NCBI RefSeq assembly: GCF_000092845.1
Contig: NC_014150.1
Span: 1,884,919-1,948,918 of the forward strand
From: Brachyspira murdochii DSM 12563
Lineage (GTDB): Bacteria > Spirochaetota > Brachyspiria > Brachyspirales > Brachyspiraceae
Direction: 5' to 3'
DNA: 64,000 nucleotides
The translations under genes and the position numbers were made by a program. Within the stretch, counting starts at the first letter, position 1, and the number at the start of each line of letters is the position of its first letter. The notes beneath the pieces are model-generated. The model worked only from the letters and a program-made list of their open reading frames with translations. It searched no databases and was not told the origin of the DNA. Shown piece by piece: positions 9,224-17,322 of this stretch.

Positions 9224-9814
9224 TTAGAAGCTGCCATCTCTCCATACTTTAAAGTCTGGATAGTCTAATTTTTTAGAATTATCTTCATACCATTTACAAA
9301 CGGCGGCTGACATATTGATTACATAAAAATTAAACTCAGTTTTCCAGCCGTCATTTTTAAAGTCGGCAAAAGAGGGTATAAACTTATTATTAATAGTTTC
9401 ATAAATATTTTTCTGAGCTGATTCTGTAGGGATATTATTATCTTTTATTGCTATTCTGAGTATTAAGTGAATAGACATACAAGAAAGTGTTGAAGTAAGT
9501 CTGCTGTATTCATCAAACATCTGCTCTTTTGAGGAGTTTTCGGTAATAGTATCCATCCACATTTTTATAATATTTCCTAGTGCCTCTAATTGTTCTGGTG
9601 AGGCATTTTTATTCATAATAATAGCTGCATAATTTTCTGCAAGCTGCATAAATGTCATAGTTGAATTATCATCGGATATTGATATATCAGCTATATCTTC
9701 TATTTGCATTGAGTTTATCATAGACATAATAGAATTATCTTCGGCATTTGCTTTGATATTTATTGATATAAAAATCATAAAAACAAATAATAAATATACA
9801 AAACTTCTTTTCAT
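9224..9814 (-). CDS. Secreted protein of unknown function
   Basis: A 196-residue product from the ATG at 9814; an upstream in-frame ATG at 9829 has no ribosome site. The N-terminus MKRSFVYLLFVFMIFISINI, followed by KANAED, is a clear signal peptide with likely cleavage after ANA. There is no lipobox Cys, so it is probably periplasmic. The mature part is helical and acidic, with residues such as MQLAENYAAIIMNKNASPEQ, and includes three Cys. I do not recognise a family. The gene is upstream of a 31-codon gene with a strong ribosome site. Confidence 0.65.
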   Translation of the reverse strand: MKRSFVYLLFVFMIFISINIKANAEDNSIMSMINSMQIEDIADISISDDNSTMTFMQLAENYAAIIMNKNASPEQLEALGNIIKMWMDTITENSSKEQMFDEYSRLTSTLSCMSIHLILRIAIKDNNIPTESAQKNIYETINNKFIPSFADFKNDGWKTEFNFYVINMSAAVCKWYEDNSKKLDYPDFKVWRDGSF

Positions 9815-9903
9815 AAAATATATTTCCATTTATAATTTTGTCTATTTATTATCGTCATCAATTAATTTGTCAATACATTTATTTTTATAAAATAATAAAC
9901 ATA

Positions 9904-10806
9904 CTACAAACTATCTATCCAATTAAATACTTTATCTAATATATGCTCATTATCCATATCTTTAAAAAATATTCCATTAACCAAATTATTATGATATATT
10001 TTTTTATTTTCAAATATTATACAATCGGCAAGAGAATCATTAAAACTATTTACCTTATTTGAAAAATTAATAGAGTTCTGTACATCGCAAATAGGATCAA
10101 GTCTGGAATGTATGCATAAAACTCTTGTTTTTTCACTTCCGTCTATATAATTATAAGGATTTCCCAATTTTCTGTCGTATCCTTCTTCAAATAACTGATT
10201 AATCATAGCTGATATTACTTCATTAGTACATACATTCAAATCTGTAGGACCTCCTAAAGATATATAGCCCTTAAAAATATTATTATCAATATTATAATTT
10301 TTTTGCAATTCTTTATTATAAACAAGCAAAGCTCCCAAATGTGCCCCTGCTGATGAACCTATAACTACTATATTTGAATAATCAATATTTTTTTCTTTTA
10401 ATACTTCTAATGCTTTAGATAAACCTTCAAATATATCTTCAATTTGACAGGGATATTTATATTTAGGTGTTAGCCTGTATCCTAATAAAATTGTATGATA
10501 TTTTTCTTTTGCAAAACGCCTTCCTACAAATTTATATAAATTAGCATTCCCTTCTCTCCATCCGCCGCCGTATATATATATTATAACCTGCTTTTTTGCT
10601 GATTCATTTTCTTTTATTTGAGGAGCAAAATATAGTATATACTGTGCTTTATTATTATTATATTTATAATATAATGGTTTTATCTTTTTATCAGATTTAA
10701 GGAAATTGATTGCCATAACTGGATAGGTAAGATAATCACCTATCATATTTTTTTTTCTAATTTTTTCTTTAACATCATCTTCTGTTATTTTACTATTTTC
10801 TTTCAT
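9904..10806 (-). CDS. Alpha/beta-hydrolase, BD-FAE/HSL-like esterase
   Basis: A 300-residue cytoplasmic serine hydrolase of the hormone-sensitive-lipase/BD-FAE type. The oxyanion motif is YGGGW, a variant of HGGGW, at about residue 93. The nucleophile elbow is GSSAGAH (GxSxG) near 150. The acid is likely the Asp in HSRLDPICD, and the base His is in DNEH near 288. AGGAG precedes the ATG. It is the third gene of a minus-strand run with the acetyltransferase-like and zinc-ribbon membrane genes, with gaps of 1 and 16 nt, so esterification and hydrolysis of one alcohol-type substrate is plausible. The substrate itself is unknown. Confidence 0.8.
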   Translation of the reverse strand: MKENSKITEDDVKEKIRKKNMIGDYLTYPVMAINFLKSDKKIKPLYYKYNNNKAQYILYFAPQIKENESAKKQVIIYIYGGGWREGNANLYKFVGRRFAKEKYHTILLGYRLTPKYKYPCQIEDIFEGLSKALEVLKEKNIDYSNIVVIGSSAGAHLGALLVYNKELQKNYNIDNNIFKGYISLGGPTDLNVCTNEVISAMINQLFEEGYDRKLGNPYNYIDGSEKTRVLCIHSRLDPICDVQNSINFSNKVNSFNDSLADCIIFENKKIYHNNLVNGIFFKDMDNEHILDKVFNWIDSL

Positions 10807-10822
10807 AAAAAATACTCCTAAA

Positions 10823-11491
10823 CTATAAATGAAAAATTTTTTTTAGAGATGAGATAAAATCAATTCTAAATAATATGAGCATAGCTAAAATAATTATTAA
10901 TGCCGCTGCAAATGATATCAAACTTCCAATATATGAAAAATGAAACAAAGGAAATATCATAGTAAGCATAGATATAAATGAAGCAGATATAATATATGAT
11001 ATATATTCATTAAAATATTTTCTGTCAATTAAAGCAGTTAAAAATATCGTAATATTCAAAGCTAATGATAAATATGATACAGCATAATTTAATGACCATT
11101 TATGAAAACCTGTGAAAATATCTACTATTATAATAAAAGGTAAAACCATAAAAAACTCTATTAATAATTTCTGTCTTATATATAAAGATGCATTTGTAAA
11201 ACATATATAGCTGCAATATCCGAATATTATTGATGATACGGATATTACAGCCCAATTATATTTGCTTTTAGAAATGATATTAATTATAATCAAAGCAATA
11301 ATTGCTATTAATGATGATAACAATACTATTTTTTTAGCATTGATTTTTTTCTGCATTTTATAAAACCATTCATAAGAATGATATTCTTCATATACTATTT
11401 TTTTATTATCAGAGTTTATTTCTTTAAGACATAAAGGACATATATTTTTATTAGTTTCTATTTCTAATTTACAATTATCACAATAAGCCAT
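10823..11491 (-). CDS. Zinc-ribbon plus six-helix membrane protein (DUF6320-like)
   Basis: A 222-residue protein starting at MAYCDNCKLEI. I prefer this ATG (11491) over one 21 nt upstream, because TTGGAG lies 9 nt before it, inside the end of the preceding gene. The first ~25 residues hold two CxxC pairs (CDNC, CPLC), a zinc-ribbon. From about residue 55 there are six hydrophobic helices. The layout and its position between an acetyltransferase-like and a hydrolase gene match DUF6320 proteins of clostridia, as I recall them. The function is unknown; it could anchor or regulate the two enzymes at the membrane. Confidence 0.7.
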   Translation of the reverse strand: MAYCDNCKLEIETNKNICPLCLKEINSDNKKIVYEEYHSYEWFYKMQKKINAKKIVLLSSLIAIIALIIINIISKSKYNWAVISVSSIIFGYCSYICFTNASLYIRQKLLIEFFMVLPFIIIVDIFTGFHKWSLNYAVSYLSLALNITIFLTALIDRKYFNEYISYIISASFISMLTMIFPLFHFSYIGSLISFAAALIIILAMLILFRIDFISSLKKIFHL

Positions 11492-11492
11492 A

Positions 11493-12767
11493 TTATAATA
11501 CTCCAAAATCATTAGAATATATTTCTACTTCTGCTATATTTGATATATATTTAAAAAAGTATTTTATTATATCCGTTTCTAAAATTGTTCTGTTAAATGT
11601 AATTGATAATTTATTATTAAAACTGCATATTCCGCAATTTAAAGGACTGTTTATTGTAGGATATACTACCGCCTCAAAATGATTTATATATTCTTTCATA
11701 TCTTCTGGAAGAGTAATATTACCAAAATTTGATAATGTGATAGTTTTTACTTTATCTTCAAAAAGTTCAAATGCTAAGTTAACAGCAAAATTTTTTATAA
11801 ACAAAGGAATAAATTTAGCTAATACATTATTTTCTAATTTTGTATTTTCATAGATAAAATTTTCAAGCCTTTCTTTAGATATTTTATCTTTCATATCCTT
11901 ATCTGCTTTTTTTATAATATCTTCAAAAGTTAATTTATTTTTTGTATCAATAGCAATGTTTGCAACCCCAAAAAAATTTTTTAAACTTATAGAAGGAAAT
12001 ATCTGCCTCAAATTTACAGGCAGACATACAACTATATTTTTTCCGTCAAGTCTATCTTTTATTCTAGTTTCATAAATTGAGTATGCTAATAATGATAATA
12101 AATATGATGTTATAGTAACATTATATTTTTTACTTTCTTCTTTCACTTTGTTTAAATCCAATATGCCATGCACAACATTATCACCATAAAACTTAAAAGA
12201 TTTTCCTTTAATTAAATAAACATTTTTTATTTTTTTCTCTCTTACTGAAGACTTTTTATTTTTTGTATGAACTAAAAAGCTGTCATCATAGTCTGCCAAA
12301 GTATGTATATTATCTTTAAATATATCTTCATTTTTATCATCTATAGTTTTATTTGTGAGTATAAAATAATGATAAAGCAGAGATTTAAAAAAACTTATAA
12401 GTGATGCAGCATCAGCAAGCGAATGATATATTTCAGCAAAAACTCTATATTTATAGTATCCTACTCTTATTAAATATCCATTATTCAATTTACTGTTAAT
12501 ATTATAACAAGGATAGTATTTATCTTCCTGAATTAAAAGCTTTCTGTGATTCTCTTCAAAATAATTCCAAAACAGTCCCTTTTTTATCATAAGTGCAAGA
12601 GTGGGATATCGTTTTATGGCTATATCTAATGCCTCCTGAAGTTTTTGAGGATTAACTTCTTCTTTTAATACAGCTGATACTCTGAATATTGGTATATTCT
12701 TTTTATTTTTTATAGAAACAAAAAGTTTTGCTGCATTATCTAATTTATAAAGATGTTTCATATTCAT
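11493..12767 (-). CDS. Alcohol acetyltransferase/condensation-domain-like acyltransferase
   Basis: A 424-residue protein of the chloramphenicol-acetyltransferase/condensation superfamily, most like AATase-type alcohol acetyltransferases. The N-terminal segment LDNAAKLFVSIKN and the ALDIAIKRYPTLALMI helix are typical. The catalytic HxxxD motif is HSLADA near residue 115. The C-terminal half holds the usual second lobe with a LSNFG segment. An acyl-CoA-dependent ester transfer is expected, but the acceptor is unknown. It heads the three-gene minus-strand cluster, with the next gene starting 1 nt after its stop. Start choice between residues 1 and 3 is uncertain, because neither has a clear ribosome site. 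Confidence 0.72.
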   Translation of the reverse strand: MNMKHLYKLDNAAKLFVSIKNKKNIPIFRVSAVLKEEVNPQKLQEALDIAIKRYPTLALMIKKGLFWNYFEENHRKLLIQEDKYYPCYNINSKLNNGYLIRVGYYKYRVFAEIYHSLADAASLISFFKSLLYHYFILTNKTIDDKNEDIFKDNIHTLADYDDSFLVHTKNKKSSVREKKIKNVYLIKGKSFKFYGDNVVHGILDLNKVKEESKKYNVTITSYLLSLLAYSIYETRIKDRLDGKNIVVCLPVNLRQIFPSISLKNFFGVANIAIDTKNKLTFEDIIKKADKDMKDKISKERLENFIYENTKLENNVLAKFIPLFIKNFAVNLAFELFEDKVKTITLSNFGNITLPEDMKEYINHFEAVVYPTINSPLNCGICSFNNKLSITFNRTILETDIIKYFFKYISNIAEVEIYSNDFGVL

Positions 12768-12965
12768 AACACCGTAATTTGATATTAATATTTTAAATCA
12801 TTTGCTTTATTTTTCAATGATTAAAAATAACTAAATTTTTATTAAAAGCATATTAAGTAATATATAGTTCTTATTTTTGTTAATATTATAATAATGATAT
12901 AAAAAAATATATTTAAGATATTATGTTATAGCAAATCAATATAGCAGTTTAGTGTATATTAAAAG

Positions 12966-12994
12966 TTGACAATAGTTGATTTTTAGTATATAAT
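12966..12994 (+). promoter_or_regulatory. Consensus promoter of yebC-ruvC
   Basis: Exact TTGACA (12966-12971) and exact TATAAT (12989-12994) with a 17-nt spacer, 55 nt before the yebC start. The rest of the 280-nt gap from the divergent acetyltransferase gene is AT-rich with no other gene visible. Confidence 0.8.
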
Positions 12995-13048
12995 CTACGC
13001 AAATATAATGATTATCTAAACAAAAAATCTAATAAATAGAGGTGTAAT

Positions 13049-13792
13049 ATGTCAGGACACTCCAAGTGGGCTAGTATTAAACATAAAAAAGCCGCAAATG
13101 ATTCAAAAAAAGGTAAAATTTGGTCAAAAATAGCTAAAGAAATCACAATTGCAGTAAAAGAAGGCGGAAGCCCAGACCCAGACCAGAATGCTAGATTAAG
13201 AATGGTTATAGTGAAAGCTAAAGGTACTAACATGCCTAATGATAATATAGACAGAGCTATAAAAAGAGGAGCTGGTGCAGGCGAAGGTGCTAATATTGAA
13301 GAAATGTCTTATGAGGGTTATGCTCCGGGAGGAGTTGCTATCATAGTGGATGTTGCTACAGACAATAAAAACAGAACAGCTGCTGAAATAAGATCTATAT
13401 TCAGTAAAAACGGCGGAAACTTAGCTGAAAACGGTGCTGTTTCTTGGCAGTTTAAGAAAAAAGCTGTAGTTATTATACCTGCTGCTGGAAACACTGAAGA
13501 GAGCTTGATGGATATAGTTCTTGATGCTGGTGCTGAAGATATAGAACAGGACGGAGAAGTATTTAGTATTACTGGTCCTATGGAGGCATTATCTTCTATA
13601 GTTGATGCTCTAAAAGCTAAAGGTATTGAGCCTGAAAGTGCTGAAATAGTACGTGTCGCTGATAATACTATGACTATAGCAGAAAACGATGCTAAAAAAG
13701 TTATGAAAATAATCGGACTTTTTGAAGATCATGATGATGTTTCTGCTGTTGCTACTAATTTAGAAATTACTGATAACTTAATAGAAGAATAA
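13049..13792 (+). CDS. yebC: YebC/PmpR family translation or transcription factor
   Basis: A 247-residue protein matching the YebC/TACO1 family over its whole length. It starts with the family hallmark MSGHSKWASIKHKKAANDSK, followed by LRMVIVKAKGTNMPNDNI and the GYAPGGVAIIVD segment. The family was described as a DNA-binding regulator and, in TACO1 and recent bacterial work, as a factor that helps ribosomes through difficult sequences. AGAGGTG precedes the ATG and a consensus promoter lies upstream. ruvC follows 17 nt downstream, a conserved pairing in many bacteria. Confidence 0.96.
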   Translation: MSGHSKWASIKHKKAANDSKKGKIWSKIAKEITIAVKEGGSPDPDQNARLRMVIVKAKGTNMPNDNIDRAIKRGAGAGEGANIEEMSYEGYAPGGVAIIVDVATDNKNRTAAEIRSIFSKNGGNLAENGAVSWQFKKKAVVIIPAAGNTEESLMDIVLDAGAEDIEQDGEVFSITGPMEALSSIVDALKAKGIEPESAEIVRVADNTMTIAENDAKKVMKIIGLFEDHDDVSAVATNLEITDNLIEE

Positions 13793-13809
13793 TATTTTAT
13801 CATATATAC

Positions 13810-14283
13810 ATGATAACTTTAGGAATAGACCCCGGATTTGCCAGATGCGGTTATGCTTTTATAGAAGCTAAAAACTCTGCATACAAAATAGTAAATTCGG
13901 GGCTCATTGAAACCTTTTCTAATCAAAATTATAATCAAAGGCTTTCATTTATATACACTCAATTAGATGAGCTTATCAAAAAGTATAGTCCTAGTGATGC
14001 CGCTATAGAAGAACTGTTTTTTTCAAAAAATACAAAAACTGCTATAAAAGTAGCAGAGGCAAGAGGCGTTATTATATTAGCTCTCACTTTAAATAATATT
14101 GACTTTACAGAATACAAGCCTAAAGAAGTAAAATCGCAAATAACAGGAAACGGTAATGCCAATAAGGATGCTATGATGAAAATGGTTAATCTTTTTACTG
14201 GTTCTAATATCATTCAGGACGACACTGCCGATGCTGTAGCCATAGCATTAGCTCATGCCTCAAGAAACAGAATTTTTAAATAA
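13810..14283 (+). CDS. ruvC: Holliday junction resolvase RuvC
   Basis: Endonuclease that resolves Holliday junctions with RuvAB. The RNase H-like fold begins ITLGIDPGFARCGYAF, with the first catalytic Asp at residue 7. IEELFF supplies the catalytic Glu near 67, and the final acidic pair is in DDTADAVAIALAH near 138-141. At 157 residues it has normal length. No strong ribosome site is visible and the gene is 17 nt after yebC, so translation is probably coupled. A weak AT-rich hairpin follows the stop. Confidence 0.96.
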   Translation: MITLGIDPGFARCGYAFIEAKNSAYKIVNSGLIETFSNQNYNQRLSFIYTQLDELIKKYSPSDAAIEELFFSKNTKTAIKVAEARGVIILALTLNNIDFTEYKPKEVKSQITGNGNANKDAMMKMVNLFTGSNIIQDDTADAVAIALAHASRNRIFK

Positions 14284-14288
14284 AGAAG

Positions 14289-14335
14289 AAAAAGTATCAA
14301 GAAAAAAATATAATTGTTTTTCTCTCTTACTTTTT
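14289..14335 (+). terminator. Weak AT-rich terminator after ruvC
   Basis: AAAAAGTA (14289-14296) pairs with TACTTTTT (14328-14335), with further internal A/T pairing and T-rich sequence. GC content is very low, so this is tentative. Confidence 0.35.
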
Positions 14336-14349
14336 GTACTCCATGTATC

Positions 14350-14700
14350 CCCGCCCTATAAGATTTAAAAGTTTTTATTTTTTCATATATTTTGATTAAA
14401 TATATCAGTATATACTACAAAAGAAAACCCGCCCCAAATTTATTTTAACTTTGCATTTTCCTCAACGCACGTATAGCGGATTTTTTTATAACAATCGATT
14501 TGATATTCTAATTTTACACTATATAAGGATTCGATTCTACGTGCGTTAAATAAAATGCTAATTTAAAAAATCACTTGGGTGGGCTTCTTTAAATAACAGT
14601 GTAAGTAATGTAGAAAAATAGTATAAAAATGTCAGTGTAGCATTAAAAAATTTGGAGGGCGGGGAGTGAGATTAGATTTTTAAAGTTTATTTAAAATATT
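14350..14700. repeat. Intergenic palindromic element flanked by inverted G-rich boxes
   Basis: This 678-nt gap between ruvC and mnmG has no convincing gene. Its core is a long imperfect inverted repeat: arm 14419-14473 against arm 14538-14592. The innermost 10 bp are perfect (AACGCACGTA at 14464-14473, TACGTGCGTT at 14538-14547), and the outer parts match at most positions, including the CCCxCCC/GGGxGGG boxes. Outside it, CCCCGCCCT (about 14350) and AGGGCGGGG (about 14656) form a second inverted pair. A similar G-rich box followed by ATTAGATTTT occurs at 48.15 kb. It looks like a dispersed miniature element or structured RNA. Confidence 0.6.
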
Positions 14701-14901
14701 ATTTATCAAGTTATCTTTAAATAACAAACAGATATAAAATAAAAGAATTCAAATAATAATTTTCTTTTAAAAATAAAATACAATAATAGAATATAAAATA
14801 CTAAAATTCAAAGTGAGTACTATTATAGTAAGCAAAATAAAAAATGTATTTCAATTATAAAAATTCAGTCTATAACTGAATAGCAATCAAATATTATTTT
14901 T

Positions 14902-14930
14902 TTGACAATATAATGATTTTAATATATTAT
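14902..14930 (+). promoter_or_regulatory. Promoter of mnmG
   Basis: TTGACA (14902-14907) and TATTAT (14925-14930) with a 17-nt spacer, 31 nt before the mnmG ATG. Confidence 0.7.
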
Positions 14931-14961
14931 TTTCTAATCAAATTTATTAAAGAGAGAATAT

Positions 14962-16812
14962 ATGAATAATAAATATGATGTTATAGTTGTAGGTGCAGGT
15001 CATGCTGGAATAGAGGCAGCACTATCATCAGCAAGACTTGGTATGAATACACTTATTATATCTATTAATCTTGATACTATAGGACAAATGTCATGCAATC
15101 CTTCTATAGGAGGCGTGGCAAAAGGCACTATTGTAAAAGAGATAGACGCTTTAGGCGGAGAGATGGGGCTTTTAATAGATAAAACTATGATGCAGTTCAG
15201 AATGCTTAATAGAAGCAAAGGCAAAGCTGTATGGGCACCAAGAGCTCAGGCTGATAAATATGCATATAAGGAAGAAGCGGCTAAAACTCTTTATGCTCAG
15301 AATAATCTTACACTTCATCAGGATATAGTAACAGAAATAGTAGTTGAAAATAATGTACTTAAAGGTTTAAAAACAGAAAGAGGCAGAGAGTATGAATGTG
15401 ATGCTGTAATTCTCACTACTGGAACATTTTTAAACGGACTTATTCATATAGGACCATATCAGAAGCAGGCTGGAAGAATTGGAGAGCTTCCTGCTATAGG
15501 GCTTTCTGATAATTTAAGGGCTTTAGGTCTTGAAGTAGGAAGATTAAAAACAGGTACTCCTGCAAGAGTAGATTATAATTCTATTAATTTTGATATATTA
15601 GAGATGCAAAAAGGCGATGAGGAAATAGTACCTTTTTCTTTTTTAGATGAGAAAATTGATATAGTTCAGGAGCCTTGCTATATAACATATACTGATACTA
15701 ATATTCATAAACTTATACAGGACAATATACATTTATCACCAATGTACAGCGGAGCGATTACTGGAATAGGTCCTAGATACTGCCCGAGCATAGAAGATAA
15801 GGTTGTAAGATTTGCAGATAAGCCAAGACATCAGCTTCATTTAGAGAGAGAAAGCTACAGAACTAATGAAGTTTATATAAATGGTTTCTCTTCAAGTTTG
15901 CCAGAAGAAGTGCAGATAAAGATGATAAGATCATTAAAAGGGCTTGAAGAGGTGAAAATATTAAAACCTGCTTATGCAGTAGAATATGATTACGTGAACC
16001 CTATAGAGTTAAAGCCTACACTAGAAACTAAAAAAATAGAAGGCTTATTTTTGGCAGGACAAATTAACGGAACAAGCGGATATGAAGAGGCTGCTTGTCA
16101 GGGGTTAATGGCTGGAATAAATGCGGCATTAAAAATAAAAAAAGAAGCTCCATTCATACTTAAAAGAAGCGACGGATATATTGGAGTTTTAATAGATGAT
16201 TTAACTGCTAAAGGAACTAAAGAGCCTCATAGAATGTTTACTTCGCAGGCAGAACATAGAATGCTTTTAAGACAGGACAATGCCGATGAAAGACTTACAG
16301 AACTTTCTTATAATATAGGGCTTGCAAGTAAAGAAAGGCTTGATAAAGTAAGAGATAAAAAAAGAAAAACTCAAATACTTGTAGAATACTTAAATAAAAG
16401 AACATTAACTCAAAAAGAAGCAGAAGATTTGGGATTTACAAAAGAGGCTAAAGAATACAGAAGTATGACACTCTCTTCTATAATAAAGCGTCCCGAATGC
16501 GGTATTGATATGCTTGTTTCTTTAATAGACGATAATTATAACAAAGATGTTTTAAATAATGCCGAAATAGCTATTAAATATGAAGGCTATATTGCAAGAT
16601 ATTTAAACGAAATAAGAGACATTGAAAAGTATGAGAATATGCTTATACCAGAAGATTTTGATTATTCTACTTTAAAAAGCGTAAAGATAGATGCTATAAA
16701 TAAATTAAAACAGTATAAGCCTTATAATATATCGCAGGCACTAAGAATACCAGAAGTAGATAAATCAGTTGTGCATATTCTTATATTAGCTCTCACAAAC
16801 AAGAAGAAGTGA
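14962..16812 (+). CDS. mnmG: tRNA uridine-5-carboxymethylaminomethyl modification enzyme MnmG (GidA)
   Basis: FAD-dependent enzyme that, with MnmE, installs the cmnm5 group on the wobble uridine of certain tRNAs. The N-terminal dinucleotide-binding loop is [19 protein letters not shown]. The family signatures [11 protein letters not shown], then [11 protein letters not shown], and later [17 protein letters not shown] are all present. At 616 residues it is full length, and the C-terminal helical tail is intact. AGAGAGAA precedes the ATG and a good promoter lies upstream. It stands alone; the frequent partners mnmE and rsmG are not adjacent. Confidence 0.97.
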   Translation: MNNKYDVIVVGAGHAGIEAALSSARLGMNTLIISINLDTIGQMSCNPSIGGVAKGTIVKEIDALGGEMGLLIDKTMMQFRMLNRSKGKAVWAPRAQADKYAYKEEAAKTLYAQNNLTLHQDIVTEIVVENNVLKGLKTERGREYECDAVILTTGTFLNGLIHIGPYQKQAGRIGELPAIGLSDNLRALGLEVGRLKTGTPARVDYNSINFDILEMQKGDEEIVPFSFLDEKIDIVQEPCYITYTDTNIHKLIQDNIHLSPMYSGAITGIGPRYCPSIEDKVVRFADKPRHQLHLERESYRTNEVYINGFSSSLPEEVQIKMIRSLKGLEEVKILKPAYAVEYDYVNPIELKPTLETKKIEGLFLAGQINGTSGYEEAACQGLMAGINAALKIKKEAPFILKRSDGYIGVLIDDLTAKGTKEPHRMFTSQAEHRMLLRQDNADERLTELSYNIGLASKERLDKVRDKKRKTQILVEYLNKRTLTQKEAEDLGFTKEAKEYRSMTLSSIIKRPECGIDMLVSLIDDNYNKDVLNNAEIAIKYEGYIARYLNEIRDIEKYENMLIPEDFDYSTLKSVKIDAINKLKQYKPYNISQALRIPEVDKSVVHILILALTNKKK

Positions 16813-16813
16813 T

Positions 16814-16836
16814 TATAATTTGTATTATAGTTTTTT
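16814..16836 (+). terminator. Short terminator after mnmG
   Basis: TATAAT (16814-16819) pairs with ATTATA (16824-16829), followed by G and six T residues. The stem is short and all A/T. Confidence 0.4.
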
Positions 16837-16923
16837 AAAAATCTGCTTATATAATGATTGCTTATATTATATATATTAAAAATTTTTAAGTTTGTCAAAA
16901 TTAATTTTTTTATTTAAAATATT

Positions 16924-17058
16924 TGCGGGTATTAAGCAGTTCTTTTGCCTGCCTACGGTATGTATCGGCAACCCCAGTTATTTGCAACAGTAGGAAGTCT
17001 GTGTGTATTGGCACATACAAAGTCAGTCTCTGTATACCTTTGGAAAGGTGTAGTCTAG
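16924..17058. repeat. Diverged intergenic repeat, copy 1
   Basis: A GC-richer island in a 510-nt gap. It shares CAGTTCTTTT (16937-16946) followed by a GCCTA box with copy 3 at 31.5 kb. It shares GTAGGAAGTC, then TGTG and a CACAxxxAAAG stretch, with copy 2 at 20.9 kb. It contains small hairpins but no open frame. The rest of the gap to the next promoter holds nothing I recognise. Confidence 0.5.
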
Positions 17059-17263
17059 TTTATATTCTACATAAATAATCATATATAAAAGTTTTAGTTA
17101 GTAATTGCTCTTTTCTGGAAGCGTATCTGAGGGATAAAAACTTTAACGAATTTGCGGTAAAAAAGTTAATAGTACAAGTATAAAAATATATAAATTTACT
17201 AAATAAAATTGTTCAAGTATATACTGAGCATTCAATTAATTTTTAAAAAAATTGCTTTTATTG

Positions 17264-17293
17264 TTGACATAACATATGTATTCATTGTAAAAT
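17264..17293 (+). promoter_or_regulatory. Promoter of the 764-residue TPR gene
   Basis: TTGACA (17264-17269) and TAAAAT (17288-17293) with an 18-nt spacer, 30 nt before the chosen start codon. Confidence 0.6.
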
Positions 17294-17322
17294 GTAGTAT
17301 ATAATTGTATACTGGGGTTTTC

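Noticed and set aside
16924-17058. Riboswitch or known structured RNA upstream of the TPR gene
   Set aside because: I could not match it to any RNA class, and related copies lie in unrelated contexts; I treat it as a repeat.
17264-17305. TTGACA paired with TATAAT at 17300
   Set aside because: The spacer would be 30 nt; TAAAAT at 17288 with 18 nt is a better partner.
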